Assembly (NCBI RefSeq): GCF_040958095.1
Contig: NC_091156.1
Coordinates: 18,477,968 to 18,541,967 of the forward strand
Length of the DNA stretch: 64,000 nucleotides
DNA from: Procambarus clarkii
Lineage: Eukaryota; Arthropoda; Malacostraca; Decapoda; Cambaridae
Direction of reading: 5' to 3'
A program made the position numbers and the translations under genes. Positions 23,091-35,882 of the stretch are shown one piece after another. Position 1 is the first letter of the stretch, and each line of letters starts with the position of its first letter. The notes beneath the pieces are model-generated. The model saw nothing but the letters and a program-made list of their open reading frames with translations. It searched no databases and was not told the DNA's origin.

Positions 23091-23802
23091 CAACCTGTCC
23101 TCAGATCATGTCCATTACATCCAGCGGTCGACCCCACAGACGCATTCATAAATTTTAACATGCTGTTCATTCAAAACGAGAATTTTCTCAAATATAAATT
23201 AATATTATACTATATTAGCATATTGTACATATATAGGCATAGGTTAGGTTGGGTGTTTAGGTTCTGTTGGCGATTATTTGTATTTGTAGTACGTGGGTGA
23301 AGCATTTACAGCGTTGTGGTTCGAACAAAATTCGCCAGTGAAGCACTTGTTCCGGAAGTGTTCGAACGTCAGCAGTTGTGAGTCGTGTGGAAACCGTTTT
23401 TCATTTATAAACAGTGGGTTTGGCACAGCCCGTCCTCCAAACAAAGATCCAAAAGTGATTCCATGTACCCGCCAAACTCCCTGTTTATGGATGAAAAACT
23501 GTTTACACACGATTCACAACTGCTGACGTTCGAACATATCCGGAACAAGTGCTTCACTGACGAATTTTGTTCGAATCACAACGCTGTAAATGCTTCACCC
23601 ACGTACTACAAATACAAATAATCGCCAACAGAACCTAAACACCTAACCTGACCTATGCCTATAAACGCACAATATGCCATTATAATATTAATTTATATTA
23701 GAGAAAATTTCCGTTTTGAATGAACAGTATGTTAAAATTTATGAATGCGCCTGTGGGGTCGACCGCTGGATGTAATGGACTTGAGTCGAGGACGGGCTGT
23801 TC
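23091..23802. mobile_element. ~710-bp inverted-repeat (foldback) element
   Basis: Left arm (from GTCCTCAGATCATGTCCATT) and right arm (ending with its near reverse complement AATGGACTTGAGTCGAGGAC) pair over roughly 340 bp each. Shared blocks include GCGGTCGACCCCACAG, CATAAATTTTAACAT and TGGCGATTATTTGTATTTGT. The spacer near 23440 has CCTCCAAACAAAGATCC. Small TTAGG-like runs occur in both arms (about 23243 and 23640). The arms contain scattered mismatches and indels. Confidence 0.75.
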
Positions 23803-24171
23803 CTCGACACCAGTCTTATGGGCTGGTGTTCCCACGTCTCGAGAACTCATCTGGGCTTACATTCTGTTTACCTGTAGTGCTGCTATGATCCATTAGTAAC
23901 AACCCAGGTGTATTTAATGAGAGTAACGACGTTCCGGTCCGTCCTGGGGCCTTATCCAGTAAAAGTGGCCGTATCAGTAATTCAATATAAGGCAAGAGGG
24001 GAGGAGACGAGAGGGAAAGTGAGGGGGGAAAAGGTGGTGAAGAGTAATTAGAGAAGCGTGAAAACCCGAGTCAACACGAGATCAAAGGAAACTGCATAAG
24101 GCGAAATGACAGAAAAATAAAGCAGAAAAAAACACGAAAAGGAAAAAAAAGTGGATTAAGACAAGATAACC

Positions 24172-24177
<6 letters not shown>
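23803..24177. other. Unassigned sequence
   Basis: No gene recognised. Contains a phrase similar to the dispersed repeats at 1550 and 25020 (GTTCCGGTCCGTCCTGGGGCC near 23930). Confidence 0.4.
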
Positions 24178-24231
<54 letters not shown>

Positions 24232-24285
24232 AGAGAGAGAGAAGAGAGAGAGAAGAAGAGAGAGAGAAGAGAGAAACAGAAGAGA
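24178..24285. repeat. (AG)n microsatellite
   Basis: Imperfect (GA)n with AAGAGAGAG interruptions in the right half. Confidence 0.95.
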
Positions 24286-24507
24286 TAAAAAGTTAGCATA
24301 GAGTGGCAAACAGCCAAGTCAGACCACGCTTGCCAAGAGGATTACAACGTTTAAGTACGTACTGAGCAAGGAAACAGTCGACAGCAATACAGAAAAAAGC
24401 CAGAACTAAGGTTCATGTTGTGTATATAAACCTCTTCAAGAAGACGGTGTCTGTGGAGAGCAGAGGCAGGGAACATTATTTTGGAAGATGATCCAGCTAT
24501 AGGATGC

Positions 24508-24876
24508 AACCCGTTCTCGCAAATTCGTAAAGTCAATATTGACTTATTAACTACGTGCATAGGTGACATACTAAACATAATAGATACCCTTAAAAAGATT
24601 CATAGAAAACACCGACCTTACCTAATCTTGTTAGTATCTTAAGATAAGCATCTTATTGCTTCGTAATTACAATTATTACTTAACCTACACCTATTATAGG
24701 TTAGGTAATAATTGTAATTACGAAGCAATTAGATGCTTATCTTAACATACTAAGTAGGTTAGGTAAGGTCGGTGTTTTCTATGAATCTTTTTAAGGGTAT
24801 CTATTATGTTAAGTATGTCACCTATGCACATATTTAATAAGTCAATATTGACTTATTTAATTTGCGAGAACGGGTT
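24508..24876. mobile_element. ~370-bp foldback palindrome
   Basis: Runs from AACCCGTTCTCGCAAATTCG to the reverse complement GAGAACGGGTT. The arms (~180 bp) share GTCAATATTGACTTATTAA, ACACCGACCTTACCTAA and AAGATAAGCATCT. The centre is at CCTATTATAGG (24690-24700). The right arm has small insertions relative to the left. No coding capacity. Confidence 0.8.
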
Positions 24877-24905
24877 GATAGGATGACACATCTCCTCCTA
24901 CCATG

Positions 24906-25113
24906 CAGGCGATGAGTTACAATAACGTGGCTAAATTATGTTGACCAGACCACACACTAGAAGGTGAAGGGACGACGACGTTTCGGTCCATCCTGGACCA
25001 TTCTCAAGTCGATAGAACTTGAGAATGGACCATTCTCATCGACTTGAGAATGGTGCAGGACGGACCGAAACGTCGTCGTCCCTTCACCTTCTAGTGTGTG
25101 GTCTGGTCAACAT
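24906..25113. repeat. Head-to-head inverted pair of a dispersed repeat
   Basis: GTTGACCAGACCACACACTA..CTTGAGAATGG is followed by its reverse complement. The unit includes GACGACGACGTTTCGGTCC. A single unit in one orientation lies at about 1525-1640 and continues there with the same TAACGTGGCTAAA-type flank as 24906. Confidence 0.8.
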
Positions 25114-25569
25114 CTCCTAACAAGTTGTACTCGCCTAACATGACACGAGAGACCACTCTCATTGAAGGTGTGGGTTTTGGGTTCATTGTTTTAAGTCATA
25201 TTATTGTGACACTCTGCATAAGATCCCGTACTTACTGTCATCTCATTATTATTATTTACACCTACACTCTCTTTGTTTACAGTAATATGGTATAGCGATG
25301 CAGAAGGTGTCTTCACCTTTTGTCAATATTCAAATGTTTATATTATATTTATTTATTTCATGGCTTCAGTAAGAACTTGAGGCGAGGGACCGTGTGTATA
25401 AAGTGAAGGCCAATAAAACAACAACCTGAGTTACATAAAATATATGAAAATATAATTTACATAAATGTCAAATATATATATAGAGAGTACACCCAGGCCG
25501 CCACCTACACATACCCACGTACTCAACAGTGGTCTAGCATGTCGGCGTTAAAACTATCTCAAAAAGGTC

Positions 25570-25575
<6 letters not shown>
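25114..25575. other. Unassigned AT-rich sequence
   Basis: No gene or known element recognised. Confidence 0.4.

Positions 25576-25663
<88 letters not shown>
25576..25663. repeat. (TA)n microsatellite
   Basis: About 43 uninterrupted TA units, with no transposon attached. Confidence 0.97.
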
Positions 25664-25665
<2 letters not shown>

Positions 25666-25883
25666 ACATTTGTGGCAACTAAAACAATGTTAACTATAAT
25701 GATATATTTCGCTCCAGCATATACAAATATTACTATTCAGCTTGAAGCGCTGCTCGAGATTAGTAACTTTATAAAAAATATATATAAATACCTATTATAA
25801 ACACTGTAATCACATCCCTATGTAATATTAATAAAGAATTAATATGTTATACTTGTATTACTGTTTGATACTCTAGGCACCTC

Positions 25884-26822
25884 CATGTACTAAGGGGGCA
25901 GGACCCTCCTTGTACTAGGGGGGGGGGGGGGGGGCAGGACCCTCCTTGTACTAGGGGGGCAGGACCCTTCCTTGTACTAGGGGGGGGGGCAGGACCCTTC
26001 CTTGTACTAGGGGGGGGGCAGGACCCTTCCTTGTACTAGGGGGGGGCAGGACCCTCCTTGTACTAGGGGGGCAGGACCCTTCCTTGTACTAGGGGGGGGG
26101 GCAGGACCCTTCCTTGTACTAAGGGGGGGGGCAGGACCCTTCCTTGTACTAGGGGGGGGGGCAGGACCCTTCCTTGTACTAGGGGGGCAGGACTCTCCTT
26201 GTACTAGGGGGGGCAGGACCCTCCTTGTACTAGGGGGGGCAGGACCCTCCTTGTACTAGGGGGGGCAGGACCCTCCTTGTACTAGGGGGGGGGGCAGGAC
26301 CCTTCCTTGTACTAGGGGGGGCAGGACCCTCCTTGTACTAGGGGGGGGGCAGGACCCTCCTTGTACTAGGGGGGGGCAGGACCCTCCTTGTACTAGGGGG
26401 GGCAGGACCCTCCTTGTACTAGAGGGGGGGGGGCAGGACCCTTCCTTGTACTAGGGGGGCAGGACCCTCCTTGTACTAGGGGGGCAGGACCCTCCTTGTA
26501 CTAGGGGGGCAGGACCCTTCCTTGTACTAGGGGGGGCAGGACCCGTCCTTGTACTAGGGGGGCAGGACCCCTCCTTGTACTAGGGGGGCAGAACCCCTCC
26601 TTGTACTAGAGGGGCAGGACCCTTCCTTGTACTAGGGGGGGCAGGACCCTTCCTTGTACTAGGGGGGCAGGACCCTCCTTGTACTAGGGGGGGCAGGACC
26701 CTCCTTGTACTAGGGGGGGCAGGACCCCTCCTTGTACTAGGGTGCAGGACCCTCCTTGTACTAGGGGGGGCAGGACCCCTCCTTGTACTAGGGGGCAGGA
26801 CCCTCCTTGTACTAGGGGGAGG
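25884..26822. repeat. G-run minisatellite (CCTTGTACTAGGGGGGCAGGA)
   Basis: Around 34 tandem units of 25-32 bp. The length varies mainly in the G run after CTA (about 5 to 18 G) and in CCCT versus CCCTTC. Each unit supplies a G6-G9 tract plus an AGG, so four neighbouring units can form intermolecular or intrastrand G-quadruplexes. Open frames on the minus strand reflect the repeat, not a gene. Confidence 0.95.
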
Positions 26823-27240
26823 CCAGAACCTCTTCGTGTGAGAGTAGAAGGACTCTCCTTGTGCGCTGGAGGGCGGCCAGGACTTCCACTCCACAGAAGA
26901 AGCGGCCTGCAACCCCCTTTGACAGGCGGGGCGGCCAAGACTCCCCATGCTGGATGTGGTGGGCCGCACGCAGAACCTCTCTCAGCCTCTTCAAGTACCA
27001 ACAAAGTGCCAAAGGAGCACCTGATGCTCCTGCAACAGAAGCGTGCGGGCAGGTCCGGCTGTGGCACACGCCATGCCGCCATCCCTGACCTGCTCTGAGG
27101 CACACACACGTGTGGAAAGACCGAGGGCTGCCTCACCATGTTAATGGAGAAGTAGAGGATATCAAACCGGAATACACAGGGGAAGATAGGCAAAGAATGA
27201 TTAAAAGTTGTTTTCTTATGAGGTGAAAGTGGGAGAAAAT
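26823..27240. other. Unassigned sequence between two minisatellites
   Basis: 26823-26950 contains degenerate units related to the array (CTCCTTGTGCGCTGGAGGGC). The rest shows no recognisable gene. Confidence 0.45.
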
Positions 27241-27242
27241 GT

Positions 27243-27680
27243 AGCAGGCCACATGGGACTGTAGTGTGAGTGTAGCAGGCCACATGGGACTACAGTGTGA
27301 GTGTAGCAGGCCACATGGGACTGTAGTGTGAGTGTAGCAGAACACATGGGACTACAGTGTGAGTGTAGCAGGCCACATGGGACTGTAGTGTGAGTGTAGC
27401 ACACCACATGGGACTGTAGTGTGAGTGTAGCAGGCCACATGGGACTACAGTGTGAGTGTAGCAGGCCACATGGGACTGTAGTGTGAGTGTAGCACACCAC
27501 ATGGGACTGTAGTGTGAGTGTAGCAGACCACATGGGACTACAGTGTGAGTGTAGCAGACCACATGGGACTACAGTGTGAGTGTAGCAGGCCATATGGGAC
27601 TACAGTGTGAGTGTAGCAGGCCACATGGGACTACAGTGTGAGTGTAGCAGGCCACATGGGACTACAGTGTGAGTGTAGTA
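27243..27680. repeat. 31-bp minisatellite (GTAGCAGGCCACATGGGACT)
   Basis: About 14 units of exactly 31 bp, with variants at GGCC/ACAC/GACC before ACATGGGACT and CTACA/CTGTA after it. Frames on both strands are open by periodicity only. Confidence 0.95.
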
Positions 27681-27734
27681 GATCAATTGTCTTGGTATCA
27701 ATGATGTACTTCAGTTCGGTGAGAGTTGTGACCA

Positions 27735-28205
27735 ACCACTAAAGTGATGAACAACAGCCAATGTCACGCGAGGACTGATAGTCTTGGAGATGCTTCATGT
27801 GAGGTGGCTGTCTGCCTTGCTCCATTGCTCTCCAGACCTCTGGATCCATCTTCAACAACTCCGCAAAGCTGGAGTTCGGTAATGGCGGTCCTTCCACTGA
27901 TTGGTTGCTCACTGCACTGATCTCTTTTTGCCTCATTTTCGATATTGGTTTCCGTATTCTTTGACAATCTTTAATTACACTTTGGGTGACTTCTGGCCTT
28001 CCTCAAGTTTGTTTATGGTTTCCTTCACGCTGGCCGCGTCCTCTCTCACTTCTCTTATGACGCTCGCTGGCTTGGGTCAAAATTATATTTTGTTCTTGTG
28101 TGTTAATTCTGAGTTATATTTGGTGTACCTTCCTGTGTGCTCTTGTAGGCCGGTGTCTGTCCGTCCCGTCCCCGCGCCCACACCGTCTTCACTACATTAC
28201 TCCAG
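27735..28205 (-). pseudogene. Possible LINE ORF1-like remnant
   Basis: In shifting frames the minus strand reads VREDAASVKETINKLEEGQK (about 28060-28000, coiled-coil-like) and then NSSFAELLKMDPEVWRAMEQ (about 27870-27810). The pattern of a short coiled coil beside LINE sequence suggests ORF1, but I recognise no diagnostic domain. It could equally be a fragment of a host exon. Confidence 0.25.
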
Positions 28206-28222
28206 AGTCCCTCGCTAGTGGA

Positions 28223-28224
<2 letters not shown>

Positions 28225-28257
<33 letters not shown>
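28225..28257. repeat. (TG)n microsatellite at LINE 3' junction
   Basis: About 16 TG units immediately left of the minus-strand LINE. Confidence 0.95.
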
Positions 28258-28260
<3 letters not shown>

Positions 28261-29213
28261 CACCTAGTTGTACTCACCTAGTTGTGTTTGCGGGGGTTGA
28301 GCTCTGGCTCTTTGGTCCTGCCTCTCAACCGTCAATCAACAGGTGTACAGATTCCTGAGCCTATCGGGCTCTGTCATATCTACACTTGAAACTGTGTATG
28401 GAGTGAGCCTCCACCACATCACCCCCTAATGCATTCCATTTGTCAACCACTCTGACACTAAAAAAGTTCTTTCTCATATCTCTGTGGCTCATTTGGGCAC
28501 TCAGTTTCCACCTGTGTCCCCTTGTGCGTGTTCCCCTTGTGTTAAATAGACTGTCTTTATCTACCCTATCAATCCCCTTCAGAATCTTGAATGTGGTGAT
28601 CATGTCCCCCCTAACTCTTCTGTCTTCCAGCGAAGTGAGGTTTAATTCCCGTAGTCTCTCCTCGTAGCTCATACCTCTCAGCTAGGGTACTAGTCTGGTG
28701 GCAAACCTTTGAACCTTTTCCAGTTTAGTCTTATCCTTGACTAGATATGGACTCCATGCTGGGGCTCCATACTCCAGGATTGGCCTGACATATGTGGTAT
28801 ACAAAGTTCTGAATGATTCTTTACACAAGTTTCTGAATGCCGTTCGTATGTTGGCCAGCCTGGCATATGCCGCTGATGTTATCCGCTTGATATGTGCTGC
28901 AGGAGACAGGTCTGGCGTGATATCAACCCCCAAGTCTTTTTCCTTCTCTGACTCCTGAAGAATTTCCTCTCCCAGATGATACCTTGTATCTGGCCTCCTG
29001 CTCCCTACACCTATCTTCATTACATTACATTTGGTTGGGTTAAACTCTAACAACCATTTGTTCGACCATTCCTTCAGCTTGTCTAGGTCTTCTTGAAGCC
29101 TCAAACAGTCCTCTTCTGTTTTAATCCTTCTCATAATTTTAGCATCGTCCGCAAACATTGAGAGAAATGAATCGATACCCTCCGGGAGATCATTTACATA
29201 TATCAGAAACAAG

Positions 29214-29214
<1 letters not shown>
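28258..29214 (-). pseudogene. 5'-truncated CR1/L2-like LINE (family 1), C-terminal RT part
   Basis: The minus strand encodes the RT C-terminal half from LIYVNDLPEGIDSFLSMFADD (catalytic FADD) through LRELNLTSLEDRRVRGDM to the natural C-terminus FKCRYDRAR. It is nearly identical to the LINE at 57951-60510. A G-to-T nonsense change turns a GAG (Glu, before LRGMSYEER) into TAG near 28683. The 3' tail is two ACTAGGTGAGTACA units. The left flank is (TG)n and the right flank is (TG)n, so the copy lies inside one AC-type microsatellite. Confidence 0.92.

Positions 29215-29249
<35 letters not shown>
29215..29249. repeat. (TG)n between two LINE fragments
   Basis: Pure TG run separating the 5' end of one LINE copy and the 3' end of another. 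Confidence 0.95.
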
Positions 29250-29252
<3 letters not shown>

Positions 29253-29437
29253 CACCTATTTGTACTCACCTATTGTGCTTGCGGGGGTTGAGCTTTGGCT
29301 CTTTGGTCCCGCCTCTCAACCGTCAATCAACTGGTGTACAGGTTCCTGAGCCTACTGCTGCTCTATCATATCTACATTTGAAACTGTGTATGGAGTCACC
29401 CTCCACCACATCTCTGCCTAATGCATTCCACCACCAC
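29250..29437 (-). mobile_element. LINE family 1, short 3' fragment
   Basis: Minus-strand 3' end with the tail motif AGGTGAGTACA and TTGAGAGGCGGGACCAAAG. Only ~190 bp, so strongly 5'-truncated. GT-rich DNA lies on both sides (29215-29249 and about 29440-29482). Confidence 0.85.
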
Positions 29438-29606
29438 CTAATGTGTATGTGTATGGGCATGCATGTGTATGTGTGTGTATAGATACAAAGAATGAGTACT
29501 ACTACACTCATACTCAGTGTACGAACATACACACCTGTGGTGATCTTGAATATGACAATATTGACCACCAGGTACACCAGAGCAGTCATACTGACCACAG
29601 TGTAGC

Positions 29607-29612
<6 letters not shown>

Positions 29613-29687
<75 letters not shown>
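29613..29687. repeat. (TA)n, left flank of MITE copy 2
   Basis: Uninterrupted TA run ending at GTCGTACC. Confidence 0.95.

Positions 29688-30838
<1,151 letters not shown>

Positions 30839-30900
<62 letters not shown>
30839..30900. repeat. (AC)n microsatellite
   Basis: About 30 AC units with no attached LINE. Confidence 0.97.
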
Positions 30901-30902
<2 letters not shown>

Positions 30903-31136
30903 TAATTTTAATTGTGTGTGTGTCTAAGTTTTCAAGCGTTCCCTTTTACCATAATTTGATTCCTTGGTACAACATGGATGGAGGCAAATACAAAATCTAT
31001 AATTTCTGAAGTACAGAATAATAAATACAGAAAGGAAAGTCTTCAGGGGAAGAGTTATTTGAAGTTACGAGAGATGAAGATGTTTGAGTCCATCGTGTAA
31101 AGTCTTGAGGTACCATATGGTCCACGTCCTGTGTCA

Positions 31137-32075
31137 GGTCCACACACACTCAAACACCACCACGACCTGTGAGTGTCAGGTCCACACACACGCACGCCAC
31201 CACGACCTGTGAGTGTCAGGTCCTCACACTCACACGCCACCACGACCTGTGAGTGTCAGGTCCTCACTCACACACCACCACGACCTGTGAGTGTCAGGTC
31301 CACACACACACGCCACCACGACCTGTGAGTGTCAGGTCCACACACACACGCCACCACGACCTGTGAGTGTCAGGTCCACACACACACGCCACCACGACCT
31401 GTGAGTGTCAGGTCCACACACACACACGCCACCACGACCTGTGAGTGTCAGGTCCACACACACACGCCACCACGACCTGTGAGTGTCAGGTCCACACTCA
31501 CACGCCACCACGACCTGTGAGCGTCAGGTCCTCACACACCACCACGACCTGTGAGCGTCAGGTCCTCACACACACACACGCCACCACGACCTGTGAGTGT
31601 CAGGTCCACACACACACGCCACCACGACCTGTGAGTGTCAGGTCCACACACACACGCCACCACGACCTGTGAGTGTCAGGTCCACACACACACGCCACCA
31701 CGACCTGTGAGTGTCAGGTCCACACTCACACGCCACCACGACCTGTGAGTGTCAGGTCCACACTCACACGCCACCACGACCTGTGAGCGTCAGGTCCTCA
31801 CACACTCACACACCACCACGACCTGTGAGCGTCAGGTCCTCACACACTCATACACACACCACCACGACCTGTGAGTGTCAGGTCCACACACACTCATACA
31901 CACACCACCACGACCTGTGAGCGTCAGGTCCTCACACACTCATACACACACCACCACGACCTGTGAGTGTCAGGTCCACACACACTCACACACCACCACG
32001 ACCTGTGAGCGTCAGGTCCTCACACATTCACACACACCACCACGACTTGTGGGTGTCAGGTCCACACACGCACTC
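31137..32075. repeat. ~38-bp CA-rich minisatellite, left part
   Basis: Tandem units with the constant block CCACCACGACCTGTGAGTGT then CAGGTCC and a variable (CA)n/CTCACAC stretch. Length varies with the CA run. The same repeat resumes at 35883, so the array was interrupted by the LINE between. Confidence 0.95.
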
Positions 32076-35000
32076 ACACACACATGGTACACACATGGTC
32101 TATACACATGGAATAGATGGCAAGCACGACACCGAACTAGCCTGTCAGGTAGTCTCACCTCCCAGGCCACCCCCCAGGTCACCTCCCAGGTCGCATCCTC
32201 CCCAACTCAGCCCTCCTATACCTCCCTCCAGCCTCAGCCCCCCAAACCCCCCTGCTTCATCCCCCCCAAAACCCCCTGTCCCTTCCACATTTGCACCTCC
32301 CCAACGATTCCCCTGCTCCTGCTACATCACACCTGTCAACGACCCCAGTGGGTCAAGCCATGCCCTCCCCAAACCCACCTTCCCATCCCCCCTCCCCTAC
32401 TACCCCCTCCTACTCCCCTGCCCCTTCTACCCCATTGCCTTCAATTCCATCTACTCCATCCCAGCTTCCGCTGCACCCCTCTTACACTCACCCCCAAACC
32501 CCACCCAACCCTCACCCCTCCTATGCACCTCCAGCCCACATTTAACCCCCTCACCTTGTGACCCCCTAACACCTTCCCCCATCTCCCTCTTCCCCTCTTC
32601 TACCCCAAAACCCCCACCTACCCCCGATTCCCCCCTAACTAATATACCCTCACTTCCACTCCCAGCACCCATGCTCCATTCTCCTCTCAGCCCTCTGCCC
32701 TCAATATCCCTCTCCCCTCCAACCTCTATCTGACTCTCAGTCTCACTATTTCTCAACCCCCCTATGCTATTCAGACCCCTAACTTTCAGACCCATTATGC
32801 CCTTCCTACCCCCCTAGATGCCCAGACCCCATTCGCCTACAAGGCACTCCCAGGCACCCCCTAGCACCCCCCCATTCACCCCCACAGCCCCCACTCGCCC
32901 CCCAGACACCCCCCAGACCCCCGGTGAAAGGGGGAACTCTGACACCCGAGTTTCTAAGAAGAGTCTCAAGGTTTGGTACACCAGTGCTGATGGGGTAGCC
33001 AATAAAGCAGAAGAGATAAAAGAAAGAGTTAGTGAGGCAGATCCAGACATAGTGGCAATAGTGGAAACTAAAATAAATGGCATGATCTCGGATGCAATCT
33101 TTCCAGAGGGGTACCAGGTGATAAGAAAAGAAAGGACACAGAGACAGGGAGGAGGAGTGGCACTCCTAATAAAGCGGAAATGGAAGTTTGATGAGCTGGA
33201 AAAGCCGGGTACCAATGAAAGCACGAGCTTCATACATGGAACTCTGACAGTGGATGGGAAGAAGATTGTAATCTTGATACTCTACAATCTCCCACCAAAC
33301 AGTAGAAGGCCCAGGCAGGAGTACGAGGACAGCAACAAGACATGTATAGATGAACTGCAGAGGGCAGCAACTATAGCGCATAGAATGAGAGCGAAGCTGC
33401 TGGTCATGGGGGACCTAAATCACGGAGAGATAGATTGGGAAACGAGGAATCCCCATGGCGGGGAGGAGACCTGGGGAGTGAAGCTGGTAGACGTTATTGA
33501 CAGGAATTTCCTAACACAGCATGTGAAGGAAGATACTAGGGAAAGAGGAGGGGATACGCCCAGCCTATTAGATCTCATTTTCATCCAGAATGTAGAAGAC
33601 ATCGAGCAGTTGGAACATGAAATACCACTAGGAGCCAGTGACCACTGTGTCCTAGTCTTTGACTACATGATGGAACTTAAAATTGTGACCAAAGGACAAG
33701 AGGTCCGGGAAAGGAGACTTGATTACAGAAAAGGGGACTACAGAAGGATAAGGGACTACCTGGGAGAAGTGCAGTGGGAGGAAGAACTTAGAGGAAAAAC
33801 AGTGTAAGGTATGATGAACCAAATCATATTGAAATGCAAGGAGGCTGAAGAGAGATTTATTCCAACAATAAAGGAAAAAAGCAGGAGGGAATATAATAAC
33901 CCATGCTACATATGCTATATAGACAGTGTCAGGAAGCAAAGGTGAGAAGCAGGAGGGAGTGGAGGAAGTACAGAAGACGAAGGACAGAGGACAACAGGAT
34001 AAGATGTAACAGAGCTAGGAATGATTACATTAACATAAGACGAGTGTCGGAAAGAAATTATGAGAATGATATTGCAGTCAAAGCGAAAAAGCAACCTAAA
34101 TTACTACATAGCCATATAAGAAGGAAGATGTCGGTAAATGACCAAGTGACAAGACTGAGGAAAACAGAAGGGGCATATACAGAAAGCGACAAGGAAATCT
34201 GCGAGGTACTGAATGCAAATTTCCATGGAGTGTTCACAACCGAGCCTGAGCAGCTCCGATTGTTAGAAGCGATTACCCTAGATGAAAGACTATCAGATAT
34301 AGAGGTGACAGCAGAGGAGGTAATGAAACAGTTGACAACACTGGATGCAAATAAAGCTGTTGGACCAGACAAAGTATCACCGTGGATACTTAAAGAGGCA
34401 GCGCAGGCTCTCAGCATGCCTCTGGCAATGATCTTTAATGAGTCACTTATGTCGGGAGAATTGCCCAGTTGCTGGAAGGAGGCAAATGTCGTACCGATTT
34501 TCAAGAAAGGTGATAGGGAGGAGGCACTTAACTACAGACCCGTATCACTGACAAGCATCCCCTGTAAAATACTTGAAAGAATAATTAGGCTAAGACTTGT
34601 TGAGCACCTGGAGAGCATTGGGTTTGTAAACAAGCACCAACATGGGTTCTGGACAGGGAAATTATGCCTAACAAACCTTTTAGAATTCTATGATAAAGTA
34701 ACAAGGATAAGGCAGGACAGAGAAGGCTGGGCAGACTGCATATTTCTTGACTGCCAAAAGGCCTTTGATACAGTACCGCACATGAGACTGATATACAAAC
34801 TTGAGAGGCAGGCAAGAGTAAACGGAAAGGCCCTAGTATGGGTGAAGAACTACCTAACAGGAAGGAGCCAGAGGGGTAATGGTAAGGGGCGAGAAGTCGG
34901 ACTGGCGAACAGTAACGAGTGGAGTACCTCAAGGATCAGTGCTGGGACCAATCCTCTTTCTAATTTACGTAAATGATATGTTTACAGGAGTGGAACCATA

Positions 35001-35882
35001 CATGTCAATGTTTGCGGATGACGCAAAATTAATGAGAAGAGTTGTGACAGACGAGGATTGTAGGATCCTCCAAGAGGACTTAAACAGGTTGCAGAGATGG
35101 TCAGGGAAATGGCTACTGGAGTTTAACACCAGTAAATGTATAGTTATGGAAATGGGATCAGGTGATAGGAGACCAAAGGGACAGTACACAATGAAGGGGA
35201 ACAGCCTACCTGTAACGATTCGAGAAAGAGACCTAGGAGTGGATGTGACACCTAATCTAACTCCTGAGGCACATATAAATAGGATAACGACAGCAGCGTA
35301 CTCTACACTGGCGAAAATTAGAACTTCATTCAGAAACCTAAATGAGGAGGCTTTTAGGGCGCTTTACACTGCCTACGTGAGACCCGTCTTAGAGTATGCC
35401 GCGCCATCATGGAGCCCCCACCTGAAGAAACACAAAGAAACTGAAGAAGGTTCAGAGGTTTGCGACGAGGCTTGTCCCAGAGCTACGAGGGATGGGATAT
35501 GAAGAGCGTCTGCAGGAACTGAACCTTACGACACTAGAGAAAAGAAGGGAGAGAGGAGATATGATAGGGACATATAAAATACTCAGGGAAATTGACAAAG
35601 TGGAAATAGATGAAATGTTCACACGTAATAATAACAGAACGAGGGGACATGGGTGGAAACTCAGATGAGTCACAGAGATGTTAGGAAGTTTTCTTTTAGC
35701 GTGAGAGTAGTGGAAAAATGGAATGCACTTGGGGAACAGGTTGTGGAAGCAAATACTATTCATACTTTTAAAACTAGGTATGATAGGGAAATGGGACAGG
35801 AGTCATTGCTGTAAACAACCGATAGCTGGAAAGGCGGGATCCAAGAGTCAGTGCTCGATCCTGCAAGCACAAATAGGTGAGT
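32076..35882 (+). pseudogene. CR1/L2-like LINE (family 2), near full length but broken
   Basis: 32140-32930 is C-rich and encodes a proline-rich linker. The APE-type endonuclease follows (about 32950-33660) with VAIVETKI, LLVMGDLNHGEIDW and the SDH motif in GASDHCVLVF. RT (about 34330-35460) has NYRPVSLTSIPCKILERI, ADCIFLDCQKAFDTVPHMRL, SGVPQGSVLGPILFLIYVND and catalytic FADDAKLM. The C-terminal region has YEERLQELNLTTLEKRRERG. It is broken by a stop at 33805-33807, a frameshift near 34890, another near 35440 and a small deletion with stop near 35665. The element ends AAATAGGTGAGTATA within the CA-rich minisatellite. Confidence 0.9.
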
